Shown: positions 1-10,556 of the stretch, piece after piece | Layout: each line of letters opens with the position of its first letter | Numbering within the stretch: the first letter of the stretch is position 1 | DNA from: Lunularia cruciata | Taxonomy: Eukaryota; Streptophyta; Marchantiopsida; Lunulariales; Lunulariaceae | Direction: 5' to 3' | Length of the DNA: 64,000 nucleotides | Assembly: GCA_948567375.1 (NCBI GenBank) | Contig: OX419759.1 | Span: forward strand, 38,158,593-38,222,592 | Notes under the pieces: generated by a model | What the model saw: only the letters and a program-made list of their open reading frames with translations | What the model was told of the DNA's origin: nothing | Database searches by the model: none | Translations under genes and position numbers: made by a program

Positions 1-1099
1 AGCCGCTATGAAGATCCAGCTTGGAAAAGTAGCGTGCTCCACTTAGTTGATCAAGCAGGTCATCGATCCGAGGCAAGGGATATGCATTCTTCACGGTTTG
101 CTTATTGAGCCCACGGTAATCAATACAGAAACAAAGTCCTCCATCCTTCTTTGGAACAAATAGTACCGGTGCTCTCCACGGAGAGGTACTATGTCGTATG
201 AAATCCTTCTCCAACAACTCTGTAAGTGTTGTTCGCAACTCCTCCAACTCCTTTGGTGAGAGCTGATAGATTGGTCTACTCACTGGAGTACTCCCTGGCA
301 ATAACTCGATCTTGAAAGGCATACCTCGATCGGAGGGTAATCCCTTTGGCAGATCATCCGGAAACACATCTGCAAACTCTTGAACTATCCGATCAACCAT
401 TGCTTGATGCGGCACTTGGCCCTCCTCAGATTGTTCTTGTGCAATCGGCTTGATCCACACCGCGAATACAGACTTATCATCCTCCAAAGCTTGCTCTATG
501 GCTGCTTCATTCACAAACTTCCCTTCTAGGGACTCATCTCTCTTCCAAGCTTGCTCCATGGTTGCCTTCCTGGCAAACTTCCCATCTTGGGACTCATCTC
601 CCTTCCAGATTCGCTCTATGGCTACCTTCTCGACAAACTTCCCATCTTGGGACTGACTATTCTTAGGTGTCTTACTCAGAGGTGCCAGACAACCTAATCG
701 GAAATTCCTACCTTGGTGTTGTACTTGAATTTGGTGTTGGGTCCAATCAAATTGAACCTTATGACATTCAAGCCAAGGTAGACCTAGAATGATATCATAG
801 TGTAGAGGTGCCACTACAAACCTCATACACTCCAAATACTCCTTCCCAATCTTGAAGGTAATGGGATGCAAGGTGCGGAATGCAGAACCCTTTCTACCAT
901 CCGCCATCATCAAACTACTTCCAATCACTGGCTTGATAGGAATACCCAATTCCTTTGCTACTTGCATAGACATGCAATTCTCCGAACTTCCAGAATCAAC
1001 CAAAATTCTACAACCCCGATTAGATATCATACCTTGCAAGTGAAGCAAACTTGCATAGGTTGAGCCTTCAATCCCATTGGAACTAATCAAGCTCCCAAT
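1..1099 (-). pseudogene. Element 1 protease and N-terminal reverse transcriptase (decayed, partial)
   Basis: The minus-strand reading gives an aspartic-protease-like segment around 640-1060, with the same order as element 2 (D-S/C-G-type active site region, then the family's ILGLPWLE-like stretch). It is followed by a charged repeat linker (450-656) and the RT palm start ([14 protein letters not shown]-type motif near 250-290, FVPKKDG near 150). The RT is cut by the window edge before the catalytic DD motif. Homology to the equivalent regions of elements 2 and 3 is obvious at the nucleotide level. Confidence 0.85.
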
Positions 1100-1851
1100 A
1101 GGTGGCTCAAAATCTCCTACTGGGATTCCTCGTTTCCCGGATCATTCCGCTCCACAACCTCCACTTGGGCAACTTGTCGAGGTCGTCCATTCTTGAGTGG
1201 ACATTCAGCAATGCGATGCCCCAACTGGCGACAATAAAACAACCTCCATTTTGTCGTAATCTTTCTCTATCTACTGTGCCAAGTGGTCTTTGCTGGATAG
1301 CATCAATCTCCATTGGTACCGGTTCTTCCACTCGTGGTACGGGTAGGTTTTGTGTAGGTCAAGGTCGAGACCAAGTTGTTGCAACTAAGGAATCAAAACG
1401 TTCAGCCAATCTGCCTCAACTCCGCCAATTTATCTCATGCAGCTCGGGTGGCATTTATAGTCTGAAATTGACCAAGTATTGCATCCTTGAATTCTGCCCA
1501 TGTCAAAATCGGTGTAACAATTTGTCGTTCAGCTCTTTCTACTCGGAATTGCCACCAAAGTTTTGCCACGCCATCCAACTGGCTAGAAGCCAAGAGAATT
1601 TGTTTCCGCTCGTCTTGAAGATTGGTGGCTTCAAAGTAACGTTCACAGTCAAACACAAAATTCTCCACTATGCCTGGAAGATTCTTGCCTTCAAACACCT
1701 TGGGTTTTGGAAATCGAATGCGATCTTCTCCATCTCGAACTGGCGCTCTGTCTATCTGTACTCGTTGTTGCTGGTCTCGTTCATCCAACAATCGAGTAAG
1801 ATGCTCGATTTGTTGTTGCATTGCAAGGATAACATCCGGTATTGCCGCCAT
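1100..1851 (-). pseudogene. Element 1 gag (frameshifted)
   Basis: The frame opens with ATG at 1851, shortly after the primer binding site. It stays open for 138 codons with a retrotransposon-gag-like pattern (FEGKNLPGIVENF, then WWQFRVERAE) and stops at 1435. The equivalent codon in element 2 is not a stop, so this one was acquired. The downstream zinc-knuckle region (about 1190-1250) is disrupted by a frameshift relative to the intact C-x2-C-x4-H-x4-C in element 2. The product would be the capsid/nucleocapsid precursor. Confidence 0.8.
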
Positions 1852-2109
1852 CGCTACTACTCTATTCCACTACTCTCAATTTATCTAGTTGATTAACACA
1901 TAGATACAACACGTCCACCGTTCTCCATAAGTTACAACTGGAAGTATCAAGGGTTCCTCTGACACGGTGATCATATGTAGAAAATCCTGCCCAAAGCGTG
2001 AGGTGATGAATTGTGTGAAACGATGCTTTGGTAATATCTGGACATGAAAGTCCCAATGGTTTGGCGGAAGTGGATTTGGTGGTCCATAAATTCCATCCAT
2101 CCCATTCCT

Positions 2110-2121
2110 GCTCTGATACCA
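2110..2121 (-). other. Primer binding site of element 1 (initiator tRNA-Met type)
   Basis: Reading minus, the LTR terminus CTTTTACA is followed by T and then TGGTATCAGAGC, the standard plant retrotransposon primer binding site complementary to the 3' end of initiator methionine tRNA. It fixes the orientation of element 1 and identifies 2123-2545 as the 5' LTR. Confidence 0.92.
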
Positions 2122-2122
2122 A

Positions 2123-2545
2123 TGTAAAAGACCGAAACCGAGGAGAGAAATAGGAGAATGGAAACTCACATTGGGACACTTGAATGAGGGAAAACTCCGA
2201 ATGCCTAGCATGAGCTTTGGCCTTGGTATTTATAGGTAGCATACAAGACCTTTGAAGCTTCTCAAGAAGCTTCCTTGAGCCGCTTTCTTGGAGTGCAAGT
2301 CAAGTTAACTAGGAAGCTTCTCAAGAAGCTTCCTTCTAGAAGCCGCCTACTTGGCGTGCAAGCTAAGCTAGTTAGAAGCTTCTAGAAGATTCCTTCTAGA
2401 AGCTACCTGCTTAGGGCACAAGTTAACTAGTTGGGAAGCTTCCTAAGAAGCTTCTTAGATGCTTCTAGAATATTCTAGGCTATTTTGGCTTATTCTCTAC
2501 TTCGTAAGCCCAACTAACGTCGTCACTAAACTCCATATTGTTACA
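2123..2545 (-). repeat. LTR A: 5' LTR of element 1
   Basis: A 423-bp LTR. In its own sense it begins TGTAACAATATGGAG and ends GGTCTTTTACA. It is homologous to LTR B, C and D. U3 carries several blocks of alternating GAA/TTC triplets, and a TATAAATACC-type TATA box lies downstream of them (complement of ggtatttatagg near 2227-2238). The bases right after it (TCTTG, 2546-2550) are the expected 5-bp target duplication, whose partner lies left of the window. Confidence 0.92.
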
Positions 2546-4722
2546 TCTTGCACCTCTGAGTAAGACACCTAAGAATGGTCAATCCCAAGATGGGAAGTTT
2601 GTCGAGAAGGTAGCCATAGAGAAAACCTTGAAGGAAGTGGAGTCACAAGATGGGAAGTTTGCCAAGAAGGCAACCATGGAGCAAGCTTGGAAGAGAGATG
2701 AGTCCCTAGAAGGGAAATTTGTTAGTAAAGCAACCATAGAGCAAGCTTTGGAGGAAGATAAGTCTGCATTCGCAATGTGGATCAAGCCGATTGCACAAGA
2801 ACAATCTATGGAGGACTGAGAGCCTCATCAAGCAATGGTTGATCAGATAGTTAAGGAGTTTGCGGATGTGTTTCCGGATGATCTGCCAAAGGGATTACCC
2901 TCCATTTGAGGTATGCCTTTCAAGATTGAGTTATTGCGAGGGGGTACTCCAGTGAGTAGACCAATCTATTGGCTCTCACCAAAGGAGTTGGAGGAGTTGC
3001 AAATAACATTTACAGAGTTGTTGGAGAAGGACTTCATACAACATAGTACCTCTCCTTGGGGAGCACCGCTACTATTTGTTCCAAAGAAGGATGGAAAACT
3101 TTGTTTTTGTATTGATTATTGTGGGCTCAATAAGCAAACCGTGAAGAATGCATATCCCTTACCTTGGATCGATGACTTGCTTGATTAACTAAGTGGAGCA
3201 CGCTACTTTTCCAAGTTGGATCTTCGTAGTGGCTATTGGCAAATTCCCATTGAGAGAGAGGATGTGCAAAAGACTGCCTTTTGTACAAGGTATGGGCATT
3301 TTTTAGTGGAAAGTTCTACCTTTCGGGCTCACTAATGCTCTAGCAGTCTTCATGGATCAGATGCATCGGGTGTTGGATGGACTATTGGATCAGTCCGTGG
3401 TGATGTTCTTGGATGATATCTTAATTTATAGTAAGACAGAGGAAGAACACGTGAATCATGTGCAAGAAGTCCTAAGACAACTACAACAATGGAAATTTTA
3501 TTGCAAGAAGTCAAAGTGTGCCTTTTGGCAGAATGAGGTTACCTTCTTGGGTCATAAGATCTCCTCAAAGGGGATCAAGATGAAAAAAGAGAAGATCAAG
3601 GCCATTACTGATTGGCCTACCTAGAAGGATGCTACAAAAGTACGGGCATTCAATGGATTGGCCAGTTTTTACGGATGGTTCATCCATTATTATGCTCATG
3701 TGGCTGCACCATTGACTGACCTCTTGGGAAAGAAGTTGAGCTTCCAATGGACCACCAAGCATGAAGAAAGATTCCAGAAGTTAAAGCATATGGTGTCTTT
3801 AAGACCCATTTTTCAACCATATGATCCTCAACTACCCTGTGTGGTTGATTTTGATACGTCTAACTTTGCAATTGAAGCAGTGTTGCAACAAGAATTTCCA
3901 GATGGACTCCATCCCATTGCCTTTGTGTCTCACCAACTCAATACGGCTGAACAAAACTACTCTACTTGAGATTGAGAACAACTTGCAATGGTATATGTCA
4001 CCAAGGTATGGAGGCATTACCTCTTGGGGAAACAAGTGATCATGCAAATTGATCACAAACCATTGTTGTAGACCTTACACTTGGAACACATGAAGAGTCA
4101 ACATCATCGATGGGAGGAACAACTCCAACTGTATGACATCAAATTTGATTACAAACTAGGTTGGTTCCATGTCATCCTTGATGCTTTATCACGATGACCT
4201 GATTTGAAGTCTCTACCTCTCATCATAACGGCAATTTCAACGGTGTCAGTTGACTCCAAGGTCCAAAATAAGTTTCAGTCAGCTCTACACCAAGATCCCT
4301 TCTTCCAAATGGTACATGGTTGCCTTACGGCATGCGATAAGGAGTACAACACCTTCTCCATCAAGGAGGGCCTTTTATTCCATGAGGACCGGATCTATGT
4401 TCCAACTAAAGGTGATCTTTGACTTGTGCACCTTCAAGAAGCCCATGATTTACTCATCACGGGTCACATGGGTGTGGACAAGACCTTGAGTTCCCTCCAA
4501 CGTCAATGGTGGTGGCCCAATATGACACAAGATGTTCGAGAATTTATCCAATCATGTGAGAGCTACCAACGTAACAAGGCCAGTAACCAGAAGCCGAGTG
4601 GACTCCTTCAACCACTCACTGTTCCATCCGCTTGTTGGGAGCATATGATCTTGGATCTCATCACATCCTTGCCAAAGACAAAACAAGGACACACCACAAT
4701 TGTGGTGTTTGTGGATGAGCTT
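2546..4722 (+). mobile_element. Chromovirus element 3, left internal segment (host of nested insertions)
   Basis: Plus-strand internal chromovirus sequence: protease/RT linker, RT, RNase H and the first part of integrase. It starts abruptly at LTR A and stops abruptly at LTR B in the integrase core. The same frame and sequence resume at 10375 after element 2. Its 5' LTR, gag and protease must lie left of the window, on the other side of element 1. Scattered stop codons make the reading frame defective. Confidence 0.9.
2546..4722 (+). pseudogene. Element 3 pol: linker, RT, RNase H, integrase N-terminus (decayed)
   Basis: Domains in order: a charged repeat linker (about 2575-2800); RT (2800-3640) with FVPKKDG, a YRGL-like motif changed to CGLN, and the catalytic FLDD at about 3406-3417; RNase H (3658-4190) with VVDFDTSN and LLGKQVIMQ. 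The integrase zinc-finger region (about 4420-4570) and core start (ILDLITSLPKTKQGH near 4650) follow. Stops include 2908, 3186, 3309, 3622 and 3967. Several look like single-base changes (for example the TAA after DDLLD where element 2 reads CAA). Confidence 0.88.
4718..4722. other. Target-site duplication of element 2, left copy (AGCTT)
   Basis: AGCTT directly precedes the TGTAAAAG terminus of LTR B and is repeated at 10370-10374 directly after LTR C. A 5-bp duplication is typical of Ty3/gypsy integrase. It shows element 2 is one intact insertion, here into the integrase core of element 3. Confidence 0.93.
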
Positions 4723-5148
4723 TGTAAAAGACCAAATCCAAGGAGAGAAATAGGAGAATGGAAACTCACATTGGGACACTTGAATGAGGTAAAACTATGA
4801 ATGCCTAGCATGAGCTTTGGTTTTGGTATTTATAGGTAGCATACAAGGCCCTTGAGAAGCTTCTCAAGAAGCTTCCTCAAGCTGCTTTCTTAGAGTGCAA
4901 GCCAAGTTAACTAGGAAGCTTCTCAAGAAGCTTCCTTCTAGGAGCCGCCTACTTGGCGTGCAAGTTAAGCTAGTTGGAAGCTTCTAGAAGCTTCCTTCTA
5001 GAAGCTACTTACTTGAGGTGCAAGCTAAGCTAGTTGGGAAGCTTCCCAAGAAGCTTCCTAGATACTTCCGGAATATTCTAGGCTACTTTGTCTTATGTGC
5101 TACTTTGTAAGCCCAACTAACTTCGTTGCTAAACTCCATATTGTTACA
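4723..5148 (-). repeat. LTR B: 3' LTR of element 2
   Basis: A 426-bp LTR bounded by TG...CA and directly preceded (minus sense) by the purine-rich tract GCGGTGGGGGAATA. U3 contains GAAGCTTCTAGAAGCTTC and similar arrays; the TATA-like motif is the complement of gtatttatagg near 4827. Confidence 0.93.
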
Positions 5149-5163
5149 TATTCCCCCACCGCT
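5149..5163 (-). other. Polypurine tract of element 2
   Basis: Reading minus, GCGGTGGGGGAATA abuts the TGTAACAATATGG start of the 3' LTR. It is the likely plus-strand priming site. The pol frame also runs through it in phase (see findings). Confidence 0.8.
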
Positions 5164-5199
5164 AGTTGGTGACGTCCTTGTCGCCAGTGAAGCTTTGAA

Positions 5200-8100
5200 T
5201 TCCTGGATGGCCATTTGTGCATTCTGGAGGTGAGAAAGAAGTTCCCAAGTGGCATTATGAAGGGGATACCCTTTCCAAAGGACCTTGTACTCCGTATGTT
5301 GGCGACGGCCTCATTGAATATGATGACATCCAAGGATGCGATCAACTTCGTACTCCTCATGATCATTGATAGGGATAGAAGGAGGGGGAGGTTGGACTCA
5401 AGAGGAAAAGGAAGAGGGGTTAGGAACAAAAGGTTTCAACTTGGAAACATGAAAGACAGGATGGATACGCATGTGACAAGGCAAGGCAAGTCGATAAACA
5501 GTAGGAAAGACAATTTGGGTGATATCAAAGGGTCCTATCCAATTAGGAGCAAGTTTACAAACTTGGGAATCAAGTGGGAGAGGGAGGTTACTAGAGGATA
5601 GCATGACTTTATCACCAACTTCAAAGGTGAGATCACGACGATGGTGATCCGCATATTGTTTTTGGCAATTCTGAGCAACAAGGATGTGAGCCTTGGCTTG
5701 TTGGAGAGATTGGGATATAGTGGTCAAGAATGTAGAAGTATGAGGAACTTGAGATGGAGGAGGAGCAAGAAGAGAATCTGGAACAAGCATCTTGGCCAAA
5801 ATTGAGAAAGAAAGGAGAGAATCCAGTGCTTGCCTGTTTGGAATTGTTGTAGGCAATTTTTGCAGTGGCAAGACATTCATCCCAATTGGTATGGTGGACA
5901 TTGACAAAGGCACGCAATATATCTTCCAATGTACGATTTGCACGTTTGGTTTGTCCATCAGTTTGAGGATGATAGGCCGTGGACAAAGCAAGCTTGGTGC
6001 CGAGTATCTGAAAGAGTGCTTGCCAAAACTTCCCGGTAAATCAAGGATCACGGTCGGAGATGAGTACACATGGCATCCCATGATGCTTAAAGATATTGTT
6101 GAAGTAGATTTGCGCTAAGGTTGGAGCATCCACGGTATCACAAGTTGGTGCCAAGTGGATTTGCTTACTAAGCTTATCCACAAACACCACGATGGCGGTG
6201 TGTCCTTGTTTTGTCTTTGGCAAGGATGTGATGAGATCCAAGCTCACATGCTCCCAACGAGTGGATGGAATGGCAAGCGGTTGAAGGAGTCCACTCGGCT
6301 TCTGGTTACTGGCCTTGTTGGCAGCTCTCACACAATTTGACAAATTCTCAAACATCTCGTGTCATGTTGGGCCACCACCATTGACGTTAGAGGGTACCCA
6401 AGGTCTTATCCACACCCATGTGACCAACAATGGGTAAATCATGGGCTTCTTGAAGGCGCACAAGTCGAAGATCACCTTTGGCTAGAACATAGATCCGGTC
6501 CGCATTGAATAGAAGGCCTTCCTTGAAGGAGAAGGTGCTGTACTCCTTGTCACCTATTGTTAGACGACCATGTACCATTTGGAAGAAGGGATCTTGTTGT
6601 AGAGCTAACAGAAACTTGTTATGGATCTTGGGGTCAATTGACACCATTGTAATTGTTGTCGTGATGAGAGGAAGAGAATTCAAATCAGGTCGTTGTGATA
6701 GAGCATCAGGGATGACATGGAACCAACCTGGTTTGTACTCAAGTATGATGTCAGACAATTGAAGTTGCTCTTCCCATCAATGATGTTGACTCTTCATGTG
6801 CTCCAAGTGTAAGGTCTGAAACAATGGCTTGTGATCAGTTTGCATGATCACCTGTTTCCCCAAGAGATAATGCCTCCATATCTTGGTGGCATATACCATT
6901 GCAAGTTGTTCCCAATCTTGAGCAGAGTAATTTCTTTCAGCTATATTTAGTTGGCGAGACACAAAGGCAATGGGATGTAGTCCATATGGAAATTCTTGTT
7001 GCAACACAGCTCCAATTGCAATGTTAGAAGCATCAAAATCAACCACATAAGGTAGTTGAGGATCATATGGTTGAAGAATGGGTCTTGAAGATACCATATG
7101 TTTCAACTTCAGGAATGCTTCTTCATGCTTGGTGTTCCACTAGAAACTCGAGTTCTTTCCCAAGAGGTTAGTCAATGGTGCAGCCACATGAGCATAATAG
7201 TGGATGAACCGTCGGTAAAAACTGGCCAATCCATTGAATGCTCATACTTTTGTAGCATCCTTTGGGGTAGGCCAATCAGTAATGGCCTTGATCTTCTCTT
7301 CTTCCATCTTGATCCCGTCTTATGAGATCTTATGACCCAAGAAGATAACCTCCTTCTGCCAAAAAGCACACTTTGACTTCTTGTAGTAAAATTTCCATAG
7401 TCGTAATCGTCTTAGGACTTCTTGCACATGATTCACATGTTCTGCCTCTGTCTTGCTATAGATTAAGATATCATCCAAGAACACCACCACTGACCAATCC
7501 AATAGTCCATCCAACACCCGATGCATCTGATCCATGAAGATTGTTGGGGCATTAGTGAGCCCGAAAGGTAGAACTCTCCACTCAAAATGTCCATACCTTG
7601 TGCGAAAGGCAGTCTTTTGCACGTCCTCTCTATCAATCAGAATATGCCAATAGCCGCTACAAAGATCCAACTTGGAAAAGTAATGTGCTCCACTTAGTTG
7701 GTCGAGCAAGTCATCGGTCCGAGGCAAGGGATATGCATTCTTCACGGTTTACTTATTGAGCCCACGATAATCAATACATAAACAAAGTCCTCCATCCTTC
7801 TTTGGAACAAATAGTACCGGTGCTCCCCAAGGAGAGGTACTATGTCGTATGAAGTCCTTCTCCAACAACTCTATAAGTGTTGTTTGCAATTCCTCCAACT
7901 CCTTTGGTGAGAGCCGATAGATTGGTCTACTCATTGGAGTACTCCTTGGCAATAACTTGATCTTGAAGGGCATACCTCGATCGGAGGGTAATCCCTTTGG
8001 CAGATCATCCGAAAACACATCCGCAAACTCCTTAACTATCCAATCAACCATTACTTGATGAGGCTCTTGGTCCTCCACAGATTGGTCTTGTGTAATTGGC

Positions 8101-8733
8101 TTGATCCACACTATAAATACAGACTTATCTTCCTATAAAGCTTGCTCTATGGCTGCTTTACTAACAAACTTCCCTTTTAGGGACTCATCTCTCTTCCAAG
8201 CTTGCTCCATGGTTGCCTTCTTGGCAAACTTCCCATCTTGTGACTCCACTTCCTTCAAGGTTTGCTCTATGGCTACCTTCTTGACAAACTTCTCCTCTTG
8301 GGACTGACTATTCTTAGGTGTCTTACTTGGAGGTGCCAGACAACCTAATCGGAAATTCCTACCTTGGTGTTGTGCTTGAATTTGGCGTCGGGTCCAATCA
8401 AATTGAACCTTATGACGTTCAAGCCAAGGTAGACCCAGAATGATATCATAGTGTAGAGGTGCCACTACAAACCTCATACACTCCAAATACTCCTTTCCAA
8501 TCTTGAAGGTAATAGGATGCAAGGTGCGGAATGCAGAACCCTTTCTACCATCCGCCATCATCAAACTACTTCCAATCACTAGCTTGATAGGAATACCCAA
8601 TTCCTTTGCTACTTGCATAGACATGCAATTCTCTGCACTTCCACAATCAACCAAAATCCTTCAACCTTGATTAGATATCATACCTTGCAAGTGAAGCAGA
8701 CTTGCATAGGTCAAGCCTTCAATCCCATTGGAA
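5200..8733 (-). pseudogene. Element 2 pol: protease, linker, RT, RNase H, integrase, chromodomain (defective)
   Basis: Domains in minus order: protease with VDCGSAENCMS (about 8600-8654) and [10 protein letters not shown]; repeat linker (8133-8310); RT (7320-8060) with [19 protein letters not shown] and VVVFLDDILIYS; RNase H (6777-7106) with VVDFDASN, LLGKQVIMQTDHKPL. Integrase follows: H2C2-like finger near 6330-6450, core D at SLDLITSLP, D at ISDRDP near 6045, then AYHPQTDGQT near 5970. After these come a GPY/F-type module (LAPNWIGPFD near 5545) and a C-terminal chromodomain (about 5205-5380). Several stops and small shifts break the frame, so no functional product is expected. Confidence 0.9.
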
Positions 8734-9671
8734 CTAATCAAGCTCCCAGTAGGTGGCTCGAAATCTCCTATAGGATTCCTCGTTTCCCGGATCATTCCGC
8801 TCCACAACCTCTACTTGGGCAACTTGTCGAGGTCGTCCATTCTTAAGTGGACATTCAACAATGCGATGCCCCAATTGGTGACAATAAAAACAACCACCAT
8901 TTTTTCGCAATTTCTCCCTGTCTGCCATACCCAGTGGTCTTCATTGAATTGCATCAATCTCCATTGGTGCTGGCTCCTCCACTTGTGTGTAGTGTATTGG
9001 TAGGCTTTGTGGAGGTCGAGGTCGAGACCAAGTTGTTGCCACCAAGGAATCAAAACGTTCGGCCAACCGCATGGCTTCCTCCAAGTGTTGTGGCTCTTGC
9101 ATGGTTACCTCTAATTTGGTTCTTGCCTTCAAGCCCCTAACAAATTGATTCAGAGCTTCATCTTCCAAAATATCTGGAATTTGCATGATGGTGTTTTAGA
9201 ACTGTGTGATTTAACTTCTTATAGAGCTAATCTGTTTCAACTCTGCCAACTTATCCCGTGTAGCTCGTGTGGCATTTATAGCTTGGAACCGACTGATTAT
9301 TACACTCTTGAATTCTGCCCATGTCAAGATTGGTGCAACCATTTGTTGTTCGGCTCGCTCCACTCAGAATCTCCACCATAGCTTTGCTACTCCATCCAAT
9401 TGGCTAGAAGCCAAGAGAATTTGTTTTTGCTCATCTTGTAGATTGGTAGCTTCATATAACGTTCACAATCAAACACAAAATTCTCCACTACACTCGGGAG
9501 ATTCTTGCCTTCAAATACCTTGGGTTTAGGGAATCTGATCTGATCTTCTCCTTCTCAAATTGGTACTCTCTCCACCTGCTCTTGTCATCAAAGATCTCGT
9601 TCATCCAACAATCAAGTAAGGTGCTCGATTTGTTGCTGTATAGCAAGGATAACATCAGGTATTGCCGCCAT
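8734..9671 (-). pseudogene. Element 2 gag (defective)
   Basis: The likely start is ATG at 9671 (the same MAAIPDV-type start as element 1). A C-x2-C-x4-H-x4-C zinc knuckle (CFYCHQLGHRIVEC) lies near 8880-8920, so this copy keeps the nucleocapsid knuckle that element 1 has lost. Frame breaks occur between about 9190 and 9500 and near 8940 (TGA). Gag would package the RNA if intact. Confidence 0.82.
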
Positions 9672-9930
9672 GGTTGCTCCTCTATTAGACCACTCCCTAA
9701 TCTATCTAATTTATTAACACATAGAAACATCATGTCCACCATTCTCCATAAGTTACAACCAGAAGCACCAAGGGTTCGTCAGATATAGTGATCATATACA
9801 TAAAATCTTGTCCAAAGTGCAAGGTGATGAACTGTGTGAAACGATGCTTGGGTAGTATTTGGACACAAAAATCCCAATGGTTTGGTGGAAGTGGATTTGG
9901 TGGTCCATAAATTCCATCCATCCCATTCCT

Positions 9931-9942
9931 GCTCTCATACCA
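9931..9942 (-). other. Primer binding site of element 2
   Basis: Minus sense reads TGGTATGAGAGC one base after the LTR C terminus. It differs from the initiator-Met consensus TGGTATCAGAGC by one base. Confidence 0.88.
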
Positions 9943-9943
9943 A

Positions 9944-10369
9944 TGTAAAAGACCAAATCCGAGGAGAGAAATAGGAGAATGGAAACTCACATAGGGACAC
10001 TTGAATGACGTAAAACTATGAATGCCTAGCATGAGCTTTGGCTTTGGTATTTATAGGTAGCATACAAGGCCCTTGAGAAGCTTCTCAAGAAGCTTCCTCA
10101 AGCCGCTTTCTTAGAGTGCAAGCCAAGTTAACTAGGAAGCTTCTCAAGAAGCTTCCTTCTAGGAGCCGTCTACTTGGCGTGCAAGTTAAGCTAGTTGGAA
10201 GCTTCTAGAAGCTTCCTTCTAGAAGCTACTTACTTGAAGTGCAAGCTAAACTAGCTGGGAAGCTTCCCAAGAAGCTTCCTAGATACTTCTAGAATATTCT
10301 AGGCTACTTTGTCTTATGTGCTACTTTGTAAGCCCGACTAACTTTGTTGCTAAACTCCATATTGTTACA
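9944..10369 (-). repeat. LTR C: 5' LTR of element 2
   Basis: A 426-bp LTR with the same ends as LTR B. It contains the block TTCTAGAATATTC (near 10288), a textbook heat-shock-element core in which LTR B carries two changes (TTCCGGAATATTC). A primer binding site follows at its left side. Confidence 0.93.
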
Positions 10370-10556
10370 AGCTTAGTAAGCAAATCCACTTGGCACCAAC
10401 CTGTGATATTGTGGATGCTCCAACCTTCATGCAAATCTACTTCAACAATGTCTTCAAGCATCATGGGATGCCACATGTACTCATCTCTGACTATGATCCT
10501 TGATTATCGGGAAGTTTTGGCAAGCGCTCTTCTAGATACTCGGCACCAAGCTTGCT

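Larger units (their letters stand above)
1..2545 (-). mobile_element. Chromovirus element 1 (Ty3/gypsy), 5' part, truncated by window edge
   Basis: The element runs right to left: 5' LTR (2123-2545), primer binding site, gag, protease, charged linker, and the start of reverse transcriptase at the left edge. It belongs to the same family as elements 2, 3 and 4. Its right boundary cuts a plus-strand relative: sequence from 2546 matches the protease/RT linker of that relative, so element 1 inserted into element 3. Its 3' half lies outside the window. Frameshifts and stops in gag show it is defective. Boundaries come from TG...CA LTR ends and the primer binding site. Confidence 0.9.
4723..10369 (-). 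mobile_element. Chromovirus element 2, full length, nested in element 3
   Basis: A complete 5,647-bp minus-strand Ty3/gypsy element. It has LTR B (3' LTR, 4723-5148), a polypurine tract, pol with terminal chromodomain, protease, gag, an initiator-Met primer binding site and LTR C (5' LTR, 9944-10369). Flanks are perfect AGCTT duplications. The LTRs have equal length and differ at about 13 positions by my count, so the insertion is fairly young. Even so, pol and gag contain several stops. Order protease-RT-RNaseH-INT-chromodomain places it in the chromoviruses. Confidence 0.95.

Noticed and set aside
1102-1896. 264-codon plus-strand open frame
   Set aside because: It is antisense to the gag frame of element 1, which has clear gag features; the plus reading is a shadow.
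2546-4722. Independent truncated element between LTR A and LTR B
   Set aside because: The frame and AGCTT duplication show it continues at 10370-11822; it is one element split by element 2.
5792-6118. Plus-strand frames across 5.2-6.3 kb
   Set aside because: They are antisense to the integrase/chromodomain region of element 2; the minus strand has the recognisable motifs.
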